Translations under genes and position numbers: made by a program | Notes under the pieces: generated by a model | What the model was told of the DNA's origin: nothing | Databases searched by the model: none | What the model saw: the letters and a program-made list of their open reading frames with translations, nothing else | In this document: piece after piece, positions 8,136-16,732 of the stretch | How positions within the stretch are numbered: the first letter of the stretch is position 1 | How the letters are laid out: each line of letters opens with the position of its first letter | NCBI GenBank assembly: GCA_024275115.1 | Contig: JAJRZT010000021.1 | Span: forward strand, 1-64,000 | Direction of reading: 5' to 3' | DNA: 64,000 nucleotides | Source of the DNA: Gammaproteobacteria bacterium | GTDB lineage: Bacteria > Pseudomonadota > Gammaproteobacteria > UBA6429 > Thiohalophilaceae

Positions 8136-9560
8136 TTACAACACAATTCTTTTTCGCAATGCCTTCACGGCCTGCTTCACCTGAGCAGGCGCGGTACCAC
8201 CCAGATGGTCACGTGCTGCAACCGAACCTTCTACCGTTAGCACATCAAAAACATCGTCTTTTATTGCATCACTAAAGGATTGCAGTTCGGCCAGTTTTAA
8301 TTCGGATAAGTCCTTACTCTGCTCGACACCTAAACGTACCGCCTTGCCCACCACTTCGTGTGCATCTCTAAACGGCACACCATTTCGAACCAGATAATCG
8401 GCTAAATCGGTTGCGGTCGAAAAACCTTTGCTTGCCGCATCGTACATGGCTTGTTTGTTAACATTAATATGCGGCAACATATCGGCATAAATTTTTATAC
8501 TGCCTTTTAAATTATCAATGGTGTCAAACAAGGGTTCTTTGTCTTCCTGATTATCTTTATTGTAAGCAAGCGGCTGGCTCTTCATTAAAGTGAGCATATT
8601 CATTAAATGACCATAGATGCGTCCGGTCTTGCCGCGCACTAACTCAGGCACATCGGGGTTTTTCTTTTGCGGCATAATACTGGAACCGGTACAAAAGCTG
8701 TCTGACAACTCAATAAAGTTAACCAGCGACGAACTCCATAACACCAGCTCTTCGGCTATACGTGACATATGCATCATCATAATGGACGCGCAGGAAATAA
8801 ACTCGATAACAAAATCGCGGTCACTCACTGCATCGAGTGAATTTGCGGCAGGCTTATCGAAACCTAATTTTTCTGCGGTAAAATTTCTGTCGATAGGATA
8901 AGTTGTACCGGCAAGTGCTGCGGCACCCAATGGCATGATATTCACGCGCTTACGACAGTCGAGCAAGCGCTCCGCATCACGCATAAACATTTCGGCCCAG
9001 GCTAAAACATGGTGGCCAAATGTCACCGGTTGTGCAATTTGCAAATGGGTAAAGCCCGGCATAATGGTGTCGGCTTCGGCTTCGGCTTTATCGAGCATGC
9101 CGTTTAACAGGCGTGTTAATTCCGTGCTGATGATATCTATTTCTTCGCGCAGATATAAACGCACATCGGTGGCCACCTGATCATTTCGTGAGCGCCCGGT
9201 GTGTAATTTTTTACCCACGTCACCTATTTTGCTGGTCAACGCCGACTCGATGTTCATATGCACATCTTCCAGTGCAACCGACCAGGTAAAATTACCCGCC
9301 GCAATATCCGCTTCAACCACCTTTAAGCCATCAACGATTTGCTGACATTCGTTATCCGTTAACACACCCACATGCGCCAGCATTTGTGCATGCGCAATTG
9401 AGCCTTGAATATCCTGCCGATAAAGTCGCTGGTCAAAACCCACCGAAGCAGTAAAGGCTTCAACAAAAGCATCGGTTGGCTCGGTAAATCGACCGGCCCA
9501 GGGCTTTTCAGCGGTTGTTTGATTTGCTTGAACCTGTTTTGTGGGCGCTTTGTCGCTCAT
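8136..9560 (-). CDS. argH: Argininosuccinate lyase
   Basis: A 474-aa enzyme that splits argininosuccinate into arginine and fumarate, the last step of arginine synthesis. The fumarase/aspartase superfamily signature [11 protein letters not shown] lies near residue 292. Other family blocks are [10 protein letters not shown] near the start, [13 protein letters not shown] and TTYPIDR. Length is normal; a 20-residue Gln/Thr-rich leader precedes the conserved WAGRF block. It is divergent from the algZ-like gene across 129 bp, an order shared with Pseudomonas. Confidence 0.97.
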   Translation of the reverse strand: MSDKAPTKQVQANQTTAEKPWAGRFTEPTDAFVEAFTASVGFDQRLYRQDIQGSIAHAQMLAHVGVLTDNECQQIVDGLKVVEADIAAGNFTWSVALEDVHMNIESALTSKIGDVGKKLHTGRSRNDQVATDVRLYLREEIDIISTELTRLLNGMLDKAEAEADTIMPGFTHLQIAQPVTFGHHVLAWAEMFMRDAERLLDCRKRVNIMPLGAAALAGTTYPIDRNFTAEKLGFDKPAANSLDAVSDRDFVIEFISCASIMMMHMSRIAEELVLWSSSLVNFIELSDSFCTGSSIMPQKKNPDVPELVRGKTGRIYGHLMNMLTLMKSQPLAYNKDNQEDKEPLFDTIDNLKGSIKIYADMLPHINVNKQAMYDAASKGFSTATDLADYLVRNGVPFRDAHEVVGKAVRLGVEQSKDLSELKLAELQSFSDAIKDDVFDVLTVEGSVAARDHLGGTAPAQVKQAVKALRKRIVL

Positions 9561-9689
9561 GCTGCTTACCTTAATCTATATAGAGTGCGAAATTATATCA
9601 TGGAATATCCATCTTATTTAACCGCAATGGGCCTCTAAATGACAGCCCAAAACAAGACGAAACCGGTATTGTTTAGTACACTTTAAACA

Positions 9690-10778
9690 ATGTTTAAATT
9701 TGCCCAACGACTCAAACGCCGCAATAACCAGTCGGTTTTTTTACCCGACCTTTGTACCATTCGCATGGTGTTTGTTGTAATTATTATTGCACAACTGTTT
9801 GCCTTTATTCTGGTGCTCAGTCCTAATCGTAGTTTAGCCGTTCACTGGATGCAGCTCAGCCTGGTATCGCTGTTTATTCAGTGGTGCGCTCTGACCAGCA
9901 GTGCGGTACTTTGTCTGCTGCGCAATTCACTGGGGCGGTTCACCGATGCTTTTGCCGGTTTTTTAAGTTATATGATTATTCTGATTATTATCTATGTCAT
10001 CAGTGAACTGACTTATTATGCTCTGGCGGTGCCCGCATGGGAATATATTAACCAGAGTCGTTTGAGCTTTTTAACGCATAACCTGCTTATTGGTGCACTC
10101 ATAAGTGGCCCGATATTGCGCTACTTTTATATACAGCACCAGTGGAAACTTAAAGTAACCGCCGAGTCTAAAGCGCGGTTTGCTTCTTTACAGGCGCGTA
10201 TCCACCCACACTTTTTATTTAATAGCCTCAATACCATTGCCAGCCTCACTCGCAGCAAGCCCGAACAGGCAGAAATTGCGGTTGAAAACTTATCGGATCT
10301 GTTTCGTATCAGTCTACGTGATAACGAAAAACCCCATACCATTAAAGAAGAATGTCATTTGTGCCAGCGCTATATTGATATAGAAACGTTGCGTTTAGGT
10401 GACAGGCTATCCATTGACTGGCAAATAGACAGCCTGCCCGATGATGCCCTGTTACCGCCACTTACATTACAACCACTACTGGAAAATGCCATTTACCACG
10501 GCATCGAACCGCTTGCCGATGGCGGCACGGTTGAAATAAAAGGTGCATTAACAAAAAACAAATTACTACAAAAACAAATATCCATTGTTATCAGCAACCC
10601 GCTACCCCCTCACCATAAACAAACGGGTAACCAGATGGCACTGGAAAATATTCAGCAACGTTTGCAAAGTTTTTACAATAATAAAGCACAGATTGAAATT
10701 GAAAATACTAACGACAACTTTACTATTACCTTAAAATTCCCGTATATTACACGCTATGAAGATCCTGATCGCAGATGA
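9690..10778 (+). CDS. algZ: LytS-family sensor histidine kinase (AlgZ/FimS-like)
   Basis: 362 aa. Four to five hydrophobic segments in the first 150 residues are followed by a His_kinase domain with the 'RIHPHFLFNSLN' H-box near residue 170. A HATPase-like region has an N-box in 'PLLENAIYHGI'. It overlaps the response-regulator gene by 23 bp. The position between argH and the hem genes is that of AlgZ(FimS)/AlgR in Pseudomonas, where the pair controls surface polysaccharide and type IV pili; the regulon here is inference. The symbol is assigned from context and domain architecture. Confidence 0.85.
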   Translation: MFKFAQRLKRRNNQSVFLPDLCTIRMVFVVIIIAQLFAFILVLSPNRSLAVHWMQLSLVSLFIQWCALTSSAVLCLLRNSLGRFTDAFAGFLSYMIILIIIYVISELTYYALAVPAWEYINQSRLSFLTHNLLIGALISGPILRYFYIQHQWKLKVTAESKARFASLQARIHPHFLFNSLNTIASLTRSKPEQAEIAVENLSDLFRISLRDNEKPHTIKEECHLCQRYIDIETLRLGDRLSIDWQIDSLPDDALLPPLTLQPLLENAIYHGIEPLADGGTVEIKGALTKNKLLQKQISIVISNPLPPHHKQTGNQMALENIQQRLQSFYNNKAQIEIENTNDNFTITLKFPYITRYEDPDRR

Positions 10779-11508
10779 TGAACCGCTTGCACGCGAACGA
10801 CTAAAAAGTTTGTGTGAAGAACTGCACGATTATAATGTCGTTGCTGAAGCCAGGCACGGCAAGCAGGTATTAGATTTAATACCAGAACACCAGCCCGATA
10901 TTATCCTGCTCGACATACGCATGCCCGGCATGGATGGCCTGGAAGCGGCACAACATATCGCTAAACTCGAAACGCCGCCGGCTATTATTTTTACCACCGC
11001 CTATGAACAATATGCACTCGATGCATTCGACAACCACGCCGTTGGCTATTTACTTAAACCGATTAAAAAAGAAAAGTTAGTCGATAGTTTGCAAGCCGCT
11101 AGTAAGCTAAGCCGCGCACAACTGCAATCGATTCAAGATGAAAATAAAAACACGTCATGCCCTCATTACATTAGCGCACGAGTAAAAGGAAATATCCAGC
11201 TGATCCCTATCGATAGTATTCGTTATTTCCAGGCCGACCAAAAGTATGTGAGCGTTGGCTTTTTTGAAAACAACACCGCAAGTGAAGTGCTTATTGAAGA
11301 GTCATTAAAATCATTAGAACAAACACTCAGCACTGTTTTTATACGCGTACATCGTAATGCGCTGATTGCAGAATGCTATATTACTGGCTTGAATAAAGAT
11401 AAGGAAGGTGCGCACTGGTTATGCTTGCAGGATATGCAACATAAATTAGAAGTGAGTCGACGACATCTGTCTGATGTCAGAAAAATAATTAAAGATAAAG
11501 CGCTTTAA
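10756..11508 (+). CDS. algR: LytTR response regulator (AlgR-like)
   Basis: 250 aa: a receiver domain (acidic pocket DDE at 7-9, phosphoacceptor Asp53 in LLDIRMPGMDG, Lys near 104 in 'LLKPIKK') followed by a LytTR DNA-binding domain (about 135-245; 'VKGNIQLIPIDSIRYFQADQ', 'IRVHRNALI'). LytTR proteins bind paired direct repeats. It is translationally coupled to the upstream kinase by overlap. It ends at 11508, and an ODP gene on the opposite strand follows after 13 bp. In Pseudomonas hemC follows directly; here about 3.4 kb separates them. Confidence 0.9.
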   Translation: MKILIADDEPLARERLKSLCEELHDYNVVAEARHGKQVLDLIPEHQPDIILLDIRMPGMDGLEAAQHIAKLETPPAIIFTTAYEQYALDAFDNHAVGYLLKPIKKEKLVDSLQAASKLSRAQLQSIQDENKNTSCPHYISARVKGNIQLIPIDSIRYFQADQKYVSVGFFENNTASEVLIEESLKSLEQTLSTVFIRVHRNALIAECYITGLNKDKEGAHWLCLQDMQHKLEVSRRHLSDVRKIIKDKAL

Positions 11509-11521
11509 TGAATGCTTAAAG

Positions 11522-12253
11522 TTAAGGAATAGCCACACCGACTTCAAGTGCCTCGAACCAGTCTATAAATCGTGCTACGTTTTCGCCTTTAAAAATTCGG
11601 CCATGTTGTGGCGCCATATATTCGATGTCTAAAGTACGTACACGCTTTACCCAGTCGTTCTTTGCCCGGTTAGACGGCATCCAGCGTTTGTGAAACATTT
11701 CCATTTTAGGTATGTGTTCATCAAAATCTTCTACAAAAAGCGGGGCTTCGCTGGCTTCCAGTGCCGCACCCACATCACCGCTCATTAATATTTTTGCTTT
11801 AGGGTCGTAAACGTGGAAGTTGCCGGACGAGTGTAAATAGTGTGCAGGAATAAACCGTACATCAACCTCACCCAAGTTTAGCTCATTGCCTTCATCAGGA
11901 ATGCCAACATATTCAATATTGTTCATTCCAAAGTGGCGAAGAAAACCTTCCCATAACCAGGGCGAGTGCAGCTTTGCATGAGGCAATGCCTGATCCCATA
12001 AACCAAGCGAGGAAATAATATCCGGATCCTGATGAGAGGCAAAAATGTCGGTGATCTCATCGACCTTTGCATGGTGCAAAATGGCACCCAGCATTGGCGC
12101 AAAAACTTCAATACCACCGGGATCCATCAGCAAAGCCCGATTACCGGCAACAATCATATACTGATTGGTGTCAATAATACTTTCTGGCTTTTCCGGGTCA
12201 CGACCAAACATGATCCACTGGTGGCCTTTGTCATAAATTGTTGTTGCTTTCAT
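11522..12253 (-). CDS. ODP-type di-iron metallo-beta-lactamase-fold protein (oxygen sensor candidate)
   Basis: 243 aa with a metallo-beta-lactamase fold of the flavodiiron/ODP type. A full set of metal ligands can be placed: His74, Asp76 and Asp78 in SHQDPD, His138 in PAHYLH, Asp160 in MSGDVG and His217 in PQHGRI. There is no flavodoxin domain, which separates it from flavodiiron reductases. In Treponema denticola an ODP protein senses O2 for chemotaxis; that role is established there and only inferred here. It lies 31 bp downstream of a receptor-like gene on the same strand, which supports a signalling job. The ATG start is directly before the conserved N-terminus. Confidence 0.85.
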   Translation of the reverse strand: MKATTIYDKGHQWIMFGRDPEKPESIIDTNQYMIVAGNRALLMDPGGIEVFAPMLGAILHHAKVDEITDIFASHQDPDIISSLGLWDQALPHAKLHSPWLWEGFLRHFGMNNIEYVGIPDEGNELNLGEVDVRFIPAHYLHSSGNFHVYDPKAKILMSGDVGAALEASEAPLFVEDFDEHIPKMEMFHKRWMPSNRAKNDWVKRVRTLDIEYMAPQHGRIFKGENVARFIDWFEALEVGVAIP

Positions 12254-12284
12254 TATTGTTTCCTAATGATAAAATCAAATGCCC

Positions 12285-12908
12285 TTATCTCTGAGCATTT
12301 ACATTATTTAAATGCCGATAACTGTTTAATAATCGCTGCTTAATATAACGGGCTGCTTTATCCAGGTCATTGGAAACAACCGTCAGTTTGTCTCGATATT
12401 CCTGACCACTTGAAGTAACAATCCGAGAAACAGAAGCAACTGCTCGGGCAGTTAACATGCATTGATCCATTGTCTCCAGCAGCAAAGTCAGATTATTCAT
12501 GCTTTTTTTGAATTCAGATATCGAAGCCCGCATGCTCTGTTCAACTTTATTGACCGCAGGCAAGATGGTCTTGATGTACTTCGCATCCACATTTTTTTTT
12601 ATAACCGAGTTAAACCGTTGATAAGCATCAATACTGCGTTGCTCATGAACCGCTATTTTTGATAAGCGCAAGGCTTCACTGCTTATATCATCCACGCCAC
12701 GAATAGCCTGTTGTGAAATCTCGTCTATCGACTCAGTAATTGGGCGAAATCCCAGTCCCTTATCGCCTGCCTGAGCAGAAATCACTTTGGCATTCTTGCC
12801 CGCCAGCGACACACTCCAGACAACACCCATTACAGAATGTAATTCTGCTGCTATGCTCGCCAGTGCAACAAGCTTGTCTTCAACCGGTTCGGTCGGTGCC
12901 CCCATCAA
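12285..12908 (-). CDS. Soluble protein with a chemoreceptor-signalling-like helix pair
   Basis: 207 aa, predominantly helical, with no membrane segment. Residues about 34-66 (NAKVISAQAGDKGLGF, then a helix with IDEIS) follow the pattern of the MCP signalling tip (NAAIEAARAGE-x-G-x-GF-x-VVA-x-EVR), but the flanking helices are much shorter than in a true receptor. The rest has heptad-like spacing that suggests coiled coil. It sits upstream of the ODP gene in an apparent two-gene operon, so it may link a di-iron sensor to a kinase or other effector. No cheA or cheW lies in the window. I do not know a family name. Confidence 0.65.
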   Translation of the reverse strand: MMGAPTEPVEDKLVALASIAAELHSVMGVVWSVSLAGKNAKVISAQAGDKGLGFRPITESIDEISQQAIRGVDDISSEALRLSKIAVHEQRSIDAYQRFNSVIKKNVDAKYIKTILPAVNKVEQSMRASISEFKKSMNNLTLLLETMDQCMLTARAVASVSRIVTSSGQEYRDKLTVVSNDLDKAARYIKQRLLNSYRHLNNVNAQR

Positions 12909-12998
12909 AACACTCCATCAATATTACTAACTCATTCTTTATACTGGCTATATCGGCCGTTATTACAATAACATTAGTAAGAAAGGGGATAAAAGTGG

Positions 12999-13019
12999 GA
13001 AAATACGTTCCGTATTTTC
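12999..13019. promoter_or_regulatory. Palindrome in the leader of rlmG
   Basis: GAAAATACG (12999-13007) and CGTATTTTC (13011-13019) form a perfect 9-bp inverted repeat with a 3-base spacer, ending 26 bp before the rlmG start. No T tract follows, so it is not a typical terminator. It could be an operator or a leader hairpin. Confidence 0.45.
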
Positions 13020-13045
13020 GTACTCATTATGTCAAATTTGATAAC

Positions 13046-14206
13046 ATGCACACCATGAACCCATTTAAAGTGCCACAAGGCAACTTCAGCCTTGCCCGTT
13101 ACCCGCAAACGAAAAAAGAAACCTTACGTGCCTGGGATGCCGCAGATGAATATTTATTGCAACATCTCGATAAACCGGATAACACACCCGACCATACACC
13201 ACGTATTCTGATTATAAATGACAGTTTTGGTGCACTGGCGACTGCCTTACATACCTTTAAACCAACTGTACAGCTTGACTCGTATTTAGCAGAGCAAGGC
13301 TTAGCCAATAACTTTCATACCAATAAGGTGGACATGAATGCTGTTACTTTACTCAACAGTATGGAGCCACTCGAAGGACACTATGATTTAGTCCTTATTA
13401 AAGTACCCAAAAGTCATGCTTATTTAGAAGATATTCTTTACAAAATACAACCGCATATCAACCCGCAAAGTAAAATTATTGCGGCGGCCATGGCCAAAAA
13501 CATTCACTCATCCACGCTTAAGTTGTTTGAAAAAATAATAGGGGAAACAACAACGTCCTTAGCAAAGAAAAAGGCACGCTTAGTTTTTTCTTCTTTTACA
13601 ACGAATAAAATAACGGAATCGCCCTACCCTAAGCAGTACGAACTTGAAATAGAAGACAACACGCTCACCATCACTAACCATGCCAATGTTTTTTCGCGTG
13701 AAAAACTGGATATAGGCAGCCGCTTTTTTCTCGAAAATATGCCACAGCCCCGGCCTTATAAAACCATTGTTGATTTAGGCTGTGGTAATGGTCTTTTAGG
13801 GTTGGTTGCCGCACAGCAAAATCCTGATGCACATATTATTTTTACCGATGAATCTTATATGGCCGTCGCATCGGCTAAAACCAATTTTCAAAATGCCTTT
13901 GGCTCATCACGTGCAGCAACATTTTTAGTAACGGATGGTATGGCCGGTGTTGAAAAACAAAGCGTGGATTTAATTTTATGCAACCCACCGTTTCACCAAA
14001 ACCATGTAGTGGGTGACCATCTTGCCTGGCAAATGTTTAATGAAGCCTGGGCAGCTTTAGAGCCGGATGGGGAATTCTGGATTGTGGGGAATCATCATTT
14101 AGCTTATCACGCCAAGCTGAAGAAAATATTTGGTGGCTATACGGTTGCTGCAAGCAATAAAAAATTTGCCGTTATGTTTAGCCGTAAACCGGCAACAAAG
14201 AATTAA
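13046..14206 (+). CDS. rlmG: 23S rRNA (guanine-1835-N2) methyltransferase RlmG
   Basis: 386 aa from the ATG at 13046 (MHTMNPFKVP; 13055 is also possible). The open frame extends 102 codons upstream, but that part crosses the promoter region and shows no homology. It is a two-domain RsmC/RlmG-type methyltransferase: an N-terminal pseudo-catalytic domain ('LRAWDAADEYLL', 'LIINDSFGAL') and a C-terminal Rossmann domain with the SAM motif VDLGCGNGLLG and the catalytic NPPF motif. It methylates G1835 of 23S rRNA in E. coli. The 3' end overlaps the convergent thioredoxin-like gene by 4 bp. Confidence 0.9.
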   Translation: MHTMNPFKVPQGNFSLARYPQTKKETLRAWDAADEYLLQHLDKPDNTPDHTPRILIINDSFGALATALHTFKPTVQLDSYLAEQGLANNFHTNKVDMNAVTLLNSMEPLEGHYDLVLIKVPKSHAYLEDILYKIQPHINPQSKIIAAAMAKNIHSSTLKLFEKIIGETTTSLAKKKARLVFSSFTTNKITESPYPKQYELEIEDNTLTITNHANVFSREKLDIGSRFFLENMPQPRPYKTIVDLGCGNGLLGLVAAQQNPDAHIIFTDESYMAVASAKTNFQNAFGSSRAATFLVTDGMAGVEKQSVDLILCNPPFHQNHVVGDHLAWQMFNEAWAALEPDGEFWIVGNHHLAYHAKLKKIFGGYTVAASNKKFAVMFSRKPATKN

Positions 14207-14817
14207 GGGCTTAATTTAGTAACAGCTGCCCGGTTGATACGACGGTATGCCAACTCAATGGCATCATCGAGCTCGCCACCATAATAATGTTCGTTAGTTA
14301 CCCCTAAAATACGATGGTGTGGCCTGCCCTTTGAATCAAATATAACTACCGTCGGGGTTAAGTAGGCGCTGTGAATTGTTGATAACTCGTCACTGGGTAC
14401 TTGTTTGCCATCAAAATTTCGAACATCTTCGAAGCTGTCTATTTTTACTTCCCGGATAATGGCTTTGTTTTTGTAGTCACCACTTCGAAGCATGGGCTTT
14501 AAAAACTGCTCACGAATAATACTGCAATAAGCACAGCCTTCCTGTGAAAACATCACAACAATCGGCACGCCTTTTTGTTTGGCCAGTTGTGCGTCCTGAT
14601 ATAAATCTGTACTGAGTTTAACTTCTACCGATTTTACTTCCACCAGTTTAACTTTAAGTGGCTTAACAGCCACCGAGCCCAGTTTCACGGGTTTTTCAGC
14701 CCCTGCCTGCGTTGCTCCCAGCCAAACAGTCACAACCAACGCAACGACCAAACCCTGCTTTAAATTTTTATTTAACATATCCACAAACCTGTATTTATTT
14801 CTAAATTCAAATGCCAC
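14203..14817 (-). CDS. Secreted thioredoxin-fold protein (SoxW-like)
   Basis: 204 aa from a GTG with a GAGGAA site; an ATG at 14778 is an alternative that gives a cleaner signal peptide. A hydrophobic export segment (residues 21-40, ending TQAGA) is followed by a peculiar Lys/Val-alternating stretch (about 45-69) and then a thioredoxin fold with a CAYC redox motif (Cys95 and Cys98) and 'TPTVVIFDSKG' carrying the cis-Pro. This resembles periplasmic SoxW-type thioredoxins that keep Sox proteins reduced, but it does not lie in a sox operon, so the specific role is inference. It is convergent with rlmG. Confidence 0.75.
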   Translation of the reverse strand: MAFEFRNKYRFVDMLNKNLKQGLVVALVVTVWLGATQAGAEKPVKLGSVAVKPLKVKLVEVKSVEVKLSTDLYQDAQLAKQKGVPIVVMFSQEGCAYCSIIREQFLKPMLRSGDYKNKAIIREVKIDSFEDVRNFDGKQVPSDELSTIHSAYLTPTVVIFDSKGRPHHRILGVTNEHYYGGELDDAIELAYRRINRAAVTKLSP

Positions 14818-14961
14818 TGAATATTTTCCTCAAAACAGAGCTTCAAAAGTCGCAATTATCGTGCTGAATCCATACAATACGAATACTTTGTTTTAGTGTA
14901 CAAATACTCGGCTCAGTTCCATCAAGCCAGATAAAACCTTAATATAGATAAAGACCTCTCA

Positions 14962-15894
14962 ATGACTAATATTATACGTATCGCCACCCGCAAAAGCCAA
15001 CTTGCTCTCTGGCAAGCCAATTATGTATCGGCGCAGCTACAAAAGCACCATACCGGCTTAAGTGTCGAGCTGGTTACCATGAGCACCCAGGGCGACAAAA
15101 TACTCGACACACCTTTGGCTAAAGTTGGCGGAAAAGGCTTATTTGTCAAAGAGTTAGAGACAGCGCTTTTGGATGACCGTGCCGATATTGCGGTACATTC
15201 GATGAAAGACGTACCGGTTGAATTGCCCGATGGCCTGCATCTGGCAACCATCTGCCCACGCGAAGATCCGCGCGATGCCTTTGTGTCCAACACATTCAAA
15301 AACCTTGAGGCACTGCCCCAGGGCGCTACCGTGGGTACGTCCAGTTTGCGCCGTCAGTGCCAGCTAAGCGCTCTGCGACCTGACATAAAAATCAAAGACT
15401 TACGTGGGAATGTGAATACTCGCTTACGTAAACTCGATGACGGCGAGTACGATGCCATTATTCTTGCCAGCGCCGGCCTTATTCGCCTCGAAATGGCCGA
15501 GCGCATCAGTGAGTATATTGAGCCCCATATCAGTTTACCGGCCATTGGCCAGGGAGCGGTGGGGATTGAATGCCGAGAAAACGATGATCGTGTGCATCAA
15601 CTTCTTAAACCGCTACACGACCAAAAAACAGCCATTCGTGTAGTTGCCGAGCGCGCCATGAACACCACCCTGAACGGGGGTTGTCAGGTACCCATTGCCG
15701 GTTTTGCCGAGCTTAATAAAGATACCTTATTTATGCGTGGCCTGGTTGGAGAACCGGATGGTTCCAATATTATAAGATCGGATATTGCCGGCAAACCTGA
15801 AGATGCCGAAGAACTCGGCATTGTACTGGCCGAAGATTTGCTTGCTCGCGGTGCCGGTGAAATACTGCAACGGCTCTACGATAACACCGATTAA
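14962..15894 (+). CDS. hemC: Porphobilinogen deaminase (hydroxymethylbilane synthase)
   Basis: 310 aa. It joins four porphobilinogen units into hydroxymethylbilane in haem synthesis. Visible family blocks are [14 protein letters not shown] at the start, [29 protein letters not shown] and the cofactor-cysteine loop [11 protein letters not shown] near residue 240, where the Cys holds the dipyrromethane primer. Length is typical. It is the first gene of a hemC-hemD-hemX-hemY run with short gaps. Upstream spacing from the divergent thioredoxin-like gene is about 145 bp, enough for its own promoter. Confidence 0.97.
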   Translation: MTNIIRIATRKSQLALWQANYVSAQLQKHHTGLSVELVTMSTQGDKILDTPLAKVGGKGLFVKELETALLDDRADIAVHSMKDVPVELPDGLHLATICPREDPRDAFVSNTFKNLEALPQGATVGTSSLRRQCQLSALRPDIKIKDLRGNVNTRLRKLDDGEYDAIILASAGLIRLEMAERISEYIEPHISLPAIGQGAVGIECRENDDRVHQLLKPLHDQKTAIRVVAERAMNTTLNGGCQVPIAGFAELNKDTLFMRGLVGEPDGSNIIRSDIAGKPEDAEELGIVLAEDLLARGAGEILQRLYDNTD

Positions 15895-15924
15895 TTAAAA
15901 CCACAGGCCAATGCAATCTTAGCC

Positions 15925-16719
15925 ATGAGCCAAAATCTGCCATTAACAAATAAACATATTATGGTGACCCGCCCGGCACATCAGGCCAGTGCGTTAATCC
16001 ACTTACTCGAGCAAACCGGTGCCCGGGTTTATTGCCAACCCTTAATTGAAATCAGTGCGATTGATAAGCCCGCTGCTGCCATTGAACAGGTTAAAAAACT
16101 CAGCAACACCAATATTGCAATTTTTATCAGCCAGAATGCAGTCACACACGGCGTACGGTTGATCCAGCAATATGGCGCGTTACCCGAACAACTTAAACTA
16201 GCCACCGTCGGTTTAGGCAGCGCTACTCTGTTAGAAACTCTGGCGAGCCGCCCCGTTGACATCATCCCGCAAAATGCCTATCACAGCGAAGGCTTGCTGG
16301 CTCACCCGGCACTGCAAAATGTGGATGGACAAACGATAACCATATTCCGTGGTATTGGCGGTCGAAATTTACTCGCCGAGACCCTACGTGAACGCGGTGC
16401 AAAGGTTGATTATGCCGAAGTTTACCAACGCCGCTGCCCGCAAATAAACCTTCAACAACTTGCGAAGATGTGGCAACAACAACCCATCGATGCTATTTGT
16501 ATTACCAGTGCTGAAGGGCTGGATAATTTAGTCGCAAATATTTCAAAAAAAACTGCACCAGAACAATTACGTGCCGCTATACTTAATTGCAGGCTTGTTA
16601 TTGTTAATCAACGTATTGAATCACAGCTGCAACAACACGGCTTTACTCAAACGCCGATTATAACTGACAATGTCAGTGACAAAGCCATTGTTGATGCTAT
16701 TATAAAAAACTTTATGTAA
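15925..16719 (+). CDS. hemD: Uroporphyrinogen-III synthase
   Basis: 264 aa. It cyclises hydroxymethylbilane with inversion of ring D to give uroporphyrinogen III. Sequence conservation in this family is low, but 'VTRPAHQASAL' near the start, 'FISQNAVTHG', 'FRGIGGRNLLAETLRERGA' with the following 'YQRR', and 'ITSAEGLDNL' are typical. It starts 30 bp after hemC and ends 13 bp before hemX, consistent with one operon. The position between hemC and hemX confirms the call. Confidence 0.93.
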   Translation: MSQNLPLTNKHIMVTRPAHQASALIHLLEQTGARVYCQPLIEISAIDKPAAAIEQVKKLSNTNIAIFISQNAVTHGVRLIQQYGALPEQLKLATVGLGSATLLETLASRPVDIIPQNAYHSEGLLAHPALQNVDGQTITIFRGIGGRNLLAETLRERGAKVDYAEVYQRRCPQINLQQLAKMWQQQPIDAICITSAEGLDNLVANISKKTAPEQLRAAILNCRLVIVNQRIESQLQQHGFTQTPIITDNVSDKAIVDAIIKNFM

Positions 16720-16732
16720 CAGGACACGACTG

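Noticed and set aside
7995-8240. Plus-strand 81-codon frame
   Set aside because: It overlaps the argH end and shows no ribosome-binding site or motif.
12740-13045. Extended N-terminus of rlmG
   Set aside because: The extra 102 codons cross the receptor-like gene and its promoter, and homology begins only after 13046.
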